DNA of 11,924 nucleotides from Elusimicrobiota bacterium (GTDB lineage: Bacteria > Elusimicrobiota > Elusimicrobia > UBA1565 > UBA9628): positions 1 to 11,924 of the forward strand of contig JAHFCD010000015.1 of NCBI GenBank assembly GCA_023249695.1, written 5' to 3'. This document shows, in pieces, positions 7,839-11,924 of the stretch (positions are counted from its first letter, which is position 1; the number at the start of each line of letters is the position of its first letter). The position numbers were made by a program, and so were the translations under genes. The notes beneath the pieces were generated by a model. It was not told the DNA's origin. It made no database searches and was given only the letters and a program-made list of their open reading frames with translations.

Positions 7839-8684
7839 TTATTTCTCCCCGCAGACGACGATGGCGGAGCCGTCGAAGCGCACCTTGCCTCCGCTGGAGC
7901 GCAGCGCCGCCAGCTCAAGGACCGCCGCTTTGATTTTGGCGCGCGTGGCCTCGTCCGCCTTCGCCATGCCCGCCACGACCGGAGCGGCGATCTCGCTCAT
8001 GAAGGCAAAATACTGTTCCGGGTCGGCGCACTGCAGAGGCGCGCCGACCTCCTCCTCGGTCACGTTCTTGAGCCCGGCGTCGCGAAAGACGCCCGCCATG
8101 TACCCGGGGGCGGCGCAACGGAACAGGCCCGGCGAGCCGGGAGGCGGCGCGGGCAGGTCCACGTTTTTATTGATGGTTCCCATGATGGTGGTCGCCCACG
8201 CGTTCTTCTCCGGCACGCTCCACACCGAGGCGCAGACGCGGGCGCCGGGCTTCGCCACGCGCACGAACTCGCGCGCGGCGACCAGCACGTCGGGAAAGAA
8301 CATGAAGCCGAAGCGGGCGGTGACCGCATCGAACGTGTTGTCGGCGAAAGGCAGGGCGCCGGCATCGCACTGGCGCGCCTCCACGTTGCGCAGGCCGCGG
8401 CGAGCGGCGTTCGCTTTGGCAACCAAGAGCATCTTTTCGGCGAGATCGGTCATCATGATTGTCCCCCGCGGGCAGCGCGCGGCGGCGGTGAGCGCGGGCT
8501 CCCCCGTGCCGGACGCGATGTCCAGCACGTAGGAGTCGGCGCGCAGATGAGCGCCGTCGAGGATCGCGAGGCCGACCTTCTCGAGCCAGCCGAGGACCAG
8601 CTCGTCCCATTTTTCCCAACCCGCCGAAAACTTGTCCCACGTCTCCTGCTGCTGATCCCGAATCTGTTCCGCTCGCGTCGTCAT
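7839..8684 (-). CDS. Class I SAM-dependent methyltransferase (UbiE-like)
   Basis: A 281-residue cytoplasmic methyltransferase. The Rossmann core shows motif I VLDIASGTGEPALTAA (53-68), the acidic end of strand 2 at Asp80 (MMTDLAEKM), motif II/post-II CDAGALPFADNTFDAVTARFGFMFFPD (106-132) and motif III VRVAKPGARV (141-150). The CDAxxLPF pattern is typical of small-molecule methyltransferases of the UbiE/Methyltransf_11 type. The substrate is unknown. AAGGAGGAG lies at 8688-8696, an excellent Shine-Dalgarno sequence, 35 bases after the GNAT stop. This points to an internal gene of an operon rather than one with its own promoter. Confidence 0.88.
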   Translation of the reverse strand: MTTRAEQIRDQQQETWDKFSAGWEKWDELVLGWLEKVGLAILDGAHLRADSYVLDIASGTGEPALTAAARCPRGTIMMTDLAEKMLLVAKANAARRGLRNVEARQCDAGALPFADNTFDAVTARFGFMFFPDVLVAAREFVRVAKPGARVCASVWSVPEKNAWATTIMGTINKNVDLPAPPPGSPGLFRCAAPGYMAGVFRDAGLKNVTEEEVGAPLQCADPEQYFAFMSEIAAPVVAGMAKADEATRAKIKAAVLELAALRSSGGKVRFDGSAIVVCGEK

Positions 8685-8719
8685 CTACTCCTCCTTTTCC
8701 GCGTCCCCCGATCCATCAG

Positions 8720-9199
8720 CTAGGCGCCGCCGAGGCGCTTGATCATGTTGATGCCCGTGACGGCATAACCGAGCTTCTCGTAAAGCGCTTGCGCGCCGCG
8801 ATTGAAGCTAAAGACGTGAAGACCGATGTTCGAGATATCGCGCTCCCTGGCAATGTCCTCAAGCGCTTTGAAGGCGCGCGTCGCGTGTCCCTGATTCCGG
8901 AATTTGGGATCGACAAACACGTCGTAGACAAAGGCCGAGCGTATTCCGTTGCGCTTCACGATCGCGAACCAAAGCATCCCGACGGTCTCCGATCCGGCGT
9001 CAGCTCGAATCTCATACAGGTGGTTGTCCGGGGTTTTCGTCCCCAGCGGAAGCAACTCCGCATAAGCCGCCTTTGAACGCTCAATTGATCCTTCCTTCGG
9101 CCACCGCCCGGAAGAGACGTTGCTTTCCGCATATTTGACGACGGCGTCCCTTAAGTATTTCTCGTACGCCACTGAGGTCATTGGGAAAAGCGTATTCAT
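8720..9199 (-). CDS. GNAT family N-acetyltransferase
   Basis: An acetyl-CoA-dependent transferase of about 153-159 residues. The acetyl-CoA-binding motif A is FVDPKFRNQGHATRAFKAL (95-113; Arg101 to Ala106 form the R-x-Q-G-x-A turn) and motif B is FSFNRGAQALYEKLGYAV (130-147). The N-terminal part (YEKYLRDAVVKYAESNVSSGRWPKEGSIERSKAAYAELLP) is typical of a small GNAT subgroup. The first ATG is 9197-9199; the in-frame ATG at 9179-9181 begins where the family usually starts and has TACGCT 7 bases upstream, so it may be the true start. The substrate is unknown. The gene sits immediately downstream of the attC-like site at 9212-9292, as the first gene of a possible three-gene cassette. Confidence 0.87.
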   Translation of the reverse strand: MNTLFPMTSVAYEKYLRDAVVKYAESNVSSGRWPKEGSIERSKAAYAELLPLGTKTPDNHLYEIRADAGSETVGMLWFAIVKRNGIRSAFVYDVFVDPKFRNQGHATRAFKALEDIARERDISNIGLHVFSFNRGAQALYEKLGYAVTGINMIKRLGGA

Positions 9200-9211
9200 A
9201 AATCTAAGGGC

Positions 9212-9292
9212 GCCGAACGCAGGGGATGAGCGGCGACGGCTTCAACCGTCCAACCAACCGAGGCCGCCGGCCGCGCAAGCCGAAGGTTAGGC
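9212..9292 (-). repeat. attC-like recombination site A (integron cassette boundary)
   Basis: An 81-bp imperfect palindrome lies between the ParE-type toxin gene and the GNAT gene. Reading the minus strand, it opens with GCCTAAC (perfect fit to R'' RYYYAAC), continues CTTCGGCTTGCGCGG, and closes with CGCCGCTCATCCCCTGC then GTTCGGC (one mismatch to R' GTTRRRY). Internal arms gcggccggcggc and gccgtcgccgc can pair. It shares TAACC...GGCTTG at one end and CATCCCCTGCGTT at the other with site B. Orientation matches the genes, though the palindrome leaves strand assignment open. Confidence 0.62.
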
Positions 9293-9320
9293 CGCTCAAA
9301 CAGGTGCCCGCAGCCGTTGT

Positions 9321-9617
9321 TCATTCAAGGGTTGTTGGATCGAGCAGGCGTGCCTCGTGATAAATGGTCAACAGCTCAATCAGTTTTTCTTTGAAACGAT
9401 AAACGAGGCGGTAATTCCCAAGGATGACTTCACGAACGACGGGGTCGTTCAACTCGGGAACTATGCGGCCTGATTTGGGGAACTCACGCAGGCGTTCAAC
9501 CGCTTGGAAAACATCAGAAACGAAGAGGCGGGCGTACTGCGGGGAGTCTTTGGAGAGGAATTGAGCTATAGAATCAAGATCGTCGGTGGCCTGAAGCGTC
9601 CACCTTACTTCAGCCAT
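9321..9617 (-). CDS. ParE/RelE-family toxin of a type II toxin-antitoxin system
   Basis: A 98-residue protein of the ParE/RelE toxin superfamily. It starts with VRWTLQATDDLDSIAQFLSKDSPQYARLFVSDVF, followed by VERLREFPKSGRIVPEL and VREVILGNYRLVYRF, the usual helix hairpin plus beta-sheet order of ParE. Members inhibit gyrase (ParE) or cleave mRNA on ribosomes (RelE); the sequence favours the ParE branch but the target is not proven. The ATG overlaps the antitoxin stop by 13 bases, so toxin translation is coupled to the antitoxin. The pair lies between two attC-like sites, as expected of a stabilising cassette. Confidence 0.87.
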   Translation of the reverse strand: MAEVRWTLQATDDLDSIAQFLSKDSPQYARLFVSDVFQAVERLREFPKSGRIVPELNDPVVREVILGNYRLVYRFKEKLIELLTIYHEARLLDPTTLE

Positions 9618-9787
9618 CGCTTCATCTTCTCTTTGACCTTGCTGTGCGCAACAGTCTGCCCCGCATCGGCTTGCTGTAAGCCGCGCTCAACCTTCGACAA
9701 AAACAAAAGGCGCTCCATCGCGTCCTCGTAAGAGGCGTTTTCGGGCAGGCCTTGGACAGCCTGAATGACCTTCTGCTTGGTCGTCAT
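9605..9787 (-). CDS. Cognate antitoxin of the ParE/RelE-type toxin
   Basis: A 60-residue protein located directly upstream of the toxin with a 13-base overlap. The sequence (TTKQKVIQAVQGLPENASYEDAMERLLFLSKVERGLQQADAGQTVAHSKVKEKMKRWLK) resembles the short antitoxins that accompany ParE/RelE toxins: a helical N-terminal part, then a GLQQADAGQTV stretch and a basic C-terminal end that would wrap the toxin. No clear ribbon-helix-helix is visible. The ATG (9785-9787) follows a promoter with only 6 bases between -10 and start, so the mRNA is probably leaderless and the cassette carries its own promoter. Confidence 0.82.
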   Translation of the reverse strand: MTTKQKVIQAVQGLPENASYEDAMERLLFLSKVERGLQQADAGQTVAHSKVKEKMKRWLK

Positions 9788-9793
9788 ATGCCT

Positions 9794-9822
9794 AGGATAG
9801 CGGGACTTCCGCCATAATTCAA
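9794..9822 (-). promoter_or_regulatory. Promoter of the ParE-type toxin-antitoxin operon
   Basis: On the minus strand TTGAAT (9817-9822), a 17-base spacer and TATCCT (9794-9799) are followed by 6 bases and the antitoxin ATG. The promoter lies inside the cassette, between site B and the gene. Confidence 0.6.
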
Positions 9823-9850
9823 TGGCCTGTCGATTCGACGTTCCCTTGAG

Positions 9851-9928
9851 CGCTAACGCAGGGGATGACGAGCGGCGGCTATTAAGATCTCCCCAGGAGC
9901 CGCCGTCTCGTCAAGCCAATGGTTACCC
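9851..9928 (-). repeat. attC-like recombination site B (integron cassette boundary)
   Basis: A 78-bp palindromic site lies between brnA and the next toxin-antitoxin operon. On the minus strand it starts with GGGTAAC, ends with CATCCCCTGC then GTTAGCG, and shares both end sequences with site A. The core stem is striking: 9867-9880 (gacgagcggcggct) pairs with 9898-9912 over 14 bp with one unpaired extra base, leaving a 17-base loop. A bulged extrahelical base in an otherwise perfect stem is a hallmark of folded attC sites. The outer R''/R' fit to consensus is imperfect (2 mismatches each). Confidence 0.65.
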
Positions 9929-9935
9929 GGAGTGC

Positions 9936-10154
9936 CTAAGCCGCCCATTTCAGCGCGAGCTTCTTATGGTGCGCTGCACAATCGCGCAGGTACAGGTTAA
10001 TCAAGTTCTGGTATGGCATCCCAACTTCTGATGCCAGCTCTTTGAAATACAAAACGGTCGCCTTATCCAGCCGAATGGTAATGGGCTGCTTTAGGCGAGA
10101 GATGTACGGGTTCTTCACGCCCTTCATCTTTGAAAAATCATAGTGCGTTCTCAT
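9936..10154 (-). CDS. brnA: BrnA-like ribbon-helix-helix antitoxin
   Basis: A 72-residue protein with a CopG/BrnA-type ribbon-helix-helix: the beta strand PITIRLDKATV (24-34) followed by two helices (LYFKELASEVGMPYQNLINLYLRDCAAHHKK). BrnA neutralises the BrnT ribonuclease and represses the operon by DNA binding. The gene lies 4 bases downstream of brnT, in the unusual toxin-first order typical of brnTA. Its Shine-Dalgarno sequence GGGAGG lies within the end of brnT, 8 bases from the ATG. Site B follows the stop closely, as expected for a cassette. Confidence 0.83.
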   Translation of the reverse strand: MRTHYDFSKMKGVKNPYISRLKQPITIRLDKATVLYFKELASEVGMPYQNLINLYLRDCAAHHKKLALKWAA

Positions 10155-10158
10155 ATGT

Positions 10159-10443
10159 TTACCTCCCGTAATCCTTCGACTCGCTCTTGCTCGCCTTCCG
10201 TGCAGAAATGATGCGGATCACGGCATCGCCGTCTCTGAGGCAGTGGCATACAACAAGAACTCTCAGCTTGACGCTCATGCCCAGAAGAATGAAGCGATCT
10301 TCGTCGCCCGAATCGTCAGGATCGATATAGCGAACGGCTTTTTCATCAAAGAATGCAGTCTGGGCTTCCGCGAAAGCAACGCCATGCTTTCGAATGTTCT
10401 CCTTGTCCTTATCCCGGTCCCATTCGAAGCGCAGCTCACTCAT
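10159..10443 (-). CDS. brnT: BrnT-family ribonuclease toxin
   Basis: A 94-residue BrnT toxin, a RelE-like-fold ribonuclease that halts translation when freed from BrnA. Matching features are FEWDRDKDKENIRKHGVAFAEAQTAFFDE (6-34, with the family's KHGV-F--A block), then DRFILLGMSVKLRVLVVCH and the C-terminal IRIISARKASKSESKDYG. The start at 10441-10443 was chosen because the protein begins with the family's N-terminus and a promoter lies exactly upstream (-10 ending 6 bases before the ATG). The frame stays open further upstream into the insertion sequence, but that extension has no BrnT homology. It is the first gene of the operon. Confidence 0.9.
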   Translation of the reverse strand: MSELRFEWDRDKDKENIRKHGVAFAEAQTAFFDEKAVRYIDPDDSGDEDRFILLGMSVKLRVLVVCHCLRDGDAVIRIISARKASKSESKDYGR

Positions 10444-10444
10444 A

Positions 10445-10478
10445 CATACAGTGTATGCACAGAAGCCAGAAAAGTCAA
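10445..10478 (-). promoter_or_regulatory. brnTA promoter with overlapping operator palindrome
   Basis: On the minus strand TTGACT (10473-10478), a 17-base spacer and TACACT (10450-10455) are followed by 6 bases and the brnT ATG. The inverted repeat catac-agt-gtatg (10445-10457) spans the -10 and the start-proximal bases, a fitting BrnA operator for autorepression. Confidence 0.65.
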
Positions 10479-10504
10479 TCCCAGTGTTGCTCCTGTAGGC
10501 GTCG

Positions 10505-10552
10505 AATAGAAATGTCCGCTTTGCGACCAATAGAAATGTCCGCTTTGGCACC
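10505..10552 (+). repeat. Two tandem 24-bp end repeats of the insertion sequence
   Basis: Units 10505-10528 and 10529-10552 are identical at 22 of 24 positions; both begin aatagaaatgtccgctttg and differ only as cga versus gca near the end. They are likely transposase-binding sites, one terminal and one subterminal. Confidence 0.8.
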
Positions 10553-10560
10553 ATATTGTC

Positions 10561-11892
10561 ATGGAACCCCTCGAACGTCTGGAGCTGACCGTGCGTGATA
10601 TCGATCGCCTGCGAATACTCAATCAAGTGCAGGAAGGCCGTCTGACGAAGCCGTTGGCCGCACAGCAGCTTGATCTCTCGTCTCGCCAGGTGAGGCGCCT
10701 TTGCGCACGAATGCGCGCCAAAGGCCCCAAGGGCGTCATCCACGGCCTGCGCGGGCGCCGCTCCAACCACCAACTGCCTGCAGGGGTTCTCGACAAAGCT
10801 GTTTCGCTGATCAAGGCGCACTACGCGGATTTCGGCCCACGCTTCGCCCACGAAAAGCTCGTCGAACGGCACGGGCTGTCGCTAGGCGTGACCGCCCTGC
10901 GTGAGGCCATGATCCGTGAGGCGTTGTGGCGGCCGCGACGCCAGAAGATCCGTCATCACGCCTGGCGGGCCCGCAGGGCCTGCGTAGGTGAACTCGTCCA
11001 GGTGGACGGCTCAATTCACGACTGGTTTGAGGGACGCGGCCCAAAGTGCTGGCTCATCGCCTTTGTCGACGACGCCACTTCAAAAATCCTCTGGGCCGAA
11101 TTCGCCGATGCCGAAGACACCCTCACCCTCATGCGTCTCAGCCGCGCGTATCTCAAGCGCTTGGGCCGTCCGTTGGCCTTCTACGTCGACAAGGATTCGA
11201 TCTACAAGACCACGCGCAACGCGTCCGTCGACGAGCAATTGCGCGATGAACAGCCGATGACCCAATTCACCCGCGCCATGTCCGAGCTCGACATCCGCGT
11301 CATCTGCGCCCACAGCCCCCAAGCCAAGGGCCGCGTCGAGCGCGGCTTTAAGACCCACCAGGACCGCCTCGTCAAAGAACTTCGTCTGGCCGGCATCAGC
11401 GAGATCACCGCCGCCACGCGCTTCCTGCGCGAGAAGTATATCGACGCGCACAACACGCGCTTCGGGCGCCCTCCAGCCAACAAAACCAACGCCCACAGGC
11501 CCATACTGCGCGGCCAGATGCTCGACCGCGTGCTTTGTCTGCGAACCCAGCGCGTGGTCGCCAACGACTTCACCGTTCGCTGGAAGCCCGGCTTCATGCA
11601 GCTTCTGAAAAATCAGCCCGTCACGGTCATGCCGGGCCAGAAAATCGACGTGGAAGTGCGTTTAGACGGCTCCGTCCACCTGCGCCGAGACGACGACTAT
11701 CTCGCTTACAAAACCATTCCCAAGCGACCTTACACGCCTCACCTCGCAGCGCAGCCATCTCGCGGCAAGCAGTACGACGACCCACGAATTACCGGCAGAG
11801 GCCCCACGCCCGCCAAGAACCACCCCTGGCGCAGATTCTTCTTCCACGGCCCCACCAAAGCCAACTTACCTGCTAACGGCACACCGATCTAA
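10561..11892 (+). CDS. DDE transposase, ISNCY (IS1202-like) family
   Basis: A 443-residue transposase. Residues about 12-60 form a helix-turn-helix DNA-binding region (RLTKPLAAQQLDLSSRQVRRLCARM), followed by a second basic region (about 60-140) and an RNase-H-like integrase core. The likely catalytic triad is Asp149 (VQVDGSIHDWF), Asp210 (FYVDKDSIYKT) and Glu260 (KGRVERGFKTHQDRL). The C-terminal part (VVANDFTVRWKPGFMQLL, then HLRRDDDYLAYK) matches the usual beta-barrel end of this group. Length and triad are intact, so the enzyme may be functional. The ATG lies 8 bases after the tandem end repeats. No frameshift is seen. Confidence 0.9.
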   Translation: MEPLERLELTVRDIDRLRILNQVQEGRLTKPLAAQQLDLSSRQVRRLCARMRAKGPKGVIHGLRGRRSNHQLPAGVLDKAVSLIKAHYADFGPRFAHEKLVERHGLSLGVTALREAMIREALWRPRRQKIRHHAWRARRACVGELVQVDGSIHDWFEGRGPKCWLIAFVDDATSKILWAEFADAEDTLTLMRLSRAYLKRLGRPLAFYVDKDSIYKTTRNASVDEQLRDEQPMTQFTRAMSELDIRVICAHSPQAKGRVERGFKTHQDRLVKELRLAGISEITAATRFLREKYIDAHNTRFGRPPANKTNAHRPILRGQMLDRVLCLRTQRVVANDFTVRWKPGFMQLLKNQPVTVMPGQKIDVEVRLDGSVHLRRDDDYLAYKTIPKRPYTPHLAAQPSRGKQYDDPRITGRGPTPAKNHPWRRFFFHGPTKANLPANGTPI

Positions 11893-11910
11893 ACCATGAT
11901 CCAAACGACA

Positions 11911-11924
11911 ACGACCGGACATTT
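11911..11924 (-). repeat. Right inverted end of the insertion sequence (cut by window edge)
   Basis: The minus strand reads aaatgtccggtcgt; its first 9 bases equal those of the left end repeats in opposite orientation. It lies 18 bases after the transposase stop. The window ends inside it, so the complete inverted repeat is not visible. Confidence 0.65.

Larger units (their letters stand above)
10505..11924 (+). mobile_element. ISNCY/IS1202-like insertion sequence (right end at window edge)
   Basis: The element has a single transposase gene bounded by related end sequences. At the left there are two tandem copies containing aaatgtccgctttg; at the right, bases 11911-11924 read on the minus strand begin aaatgtccggtcgt, sharing the first 9 bases in inverted orientation. 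The left end lies 26 bases from the brnTA -35, so the toxin promoter survived the insertion. The exact outer boundary and any target duplication cannot be seen because the window stops within the right end. Confidence 0.75.

Noticed and set aside
10444..10872. Upstream extension of the brnT frame into the insertion sequence
   Set aside because: The added residues lack BrnT similarity, cross the end repeats and run antisense to the transposase; a promoter sits directly before the internal ATG at 10443.

Overview
The window is a GC-rich bacterial chromosome segment. It carries a conserved housekeeping block (rpmE, prfA, prmC, murA, folC) that continues into an accessory region of gene-cassette type and ends in an insertion sequence. 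Type B ribosomal protein L31, a lone REC-fusion regulator and very short or absent 5' leaders suggest an uncultivated, non-model lineage. I cannot name the phylum from the sequence; Elusimicrobiota-like groups are only a guess. No RNA gene or CRISPR array was seen, and no gene-free stretch exceeds 300 bases.

Region 1 (1-4076, all minus strand): in the direction of transcription, rpmE (type B L31 with a Lys-rich tail), a strong hairpin terminator, prfA (RF1), prmC (the methyltransferase acting on RF1; GTGA overlap), a 98-base spacer with two hairpins, murA (UDP-GlcNAc enolpyruvyl transferase), then folC (ATGA overlap), which runs off the left edge.

Region 2 (4077-6999): a two-domain response regulator whose C-terminal half looks like a metallo-beta-lactamase fold stripped of most metal ligands, followed by a DoxX membrane protein. 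Upstream lie a DUF2975 membrane protein, a stand-alone YdeI/OmpD-associated domain protein, and a divergent small two-helix membrane protein.

Region 3 (7000-10504): cassette-like accessory genes, all minus strand. In the direction of transcription they are brnT-brnA, an attC-like site, an antitoxin-toxin pair of ParE/RelE type, a second attC-like site, then GNAT acetyltransferase, SAM methyltransferase and a DUF2071-like gene. The two attC-like palindromes share sequence at both ends and flank the ParE-type toxin-antitoxin unit. This fits an integron cassette cluster without a visible integrase (CALIN).

Region 4 (10505-11924): an ISNCY/IS1202-like insertion sequence with a DDE transposase. 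It has two tandem 24-bp copies of its end motif at the left and one inverted copy at the window's right edge.

A theme across regions 2 and 3 is that -10 hexamers sit only 6-9 bases before start codons with no Shine-Dalgarno sequence. This suggests leaderless transcripts for at least six genes, while internal operon genes such as the methyltransferase and brnA do have Shine-Dalgarno sequences.
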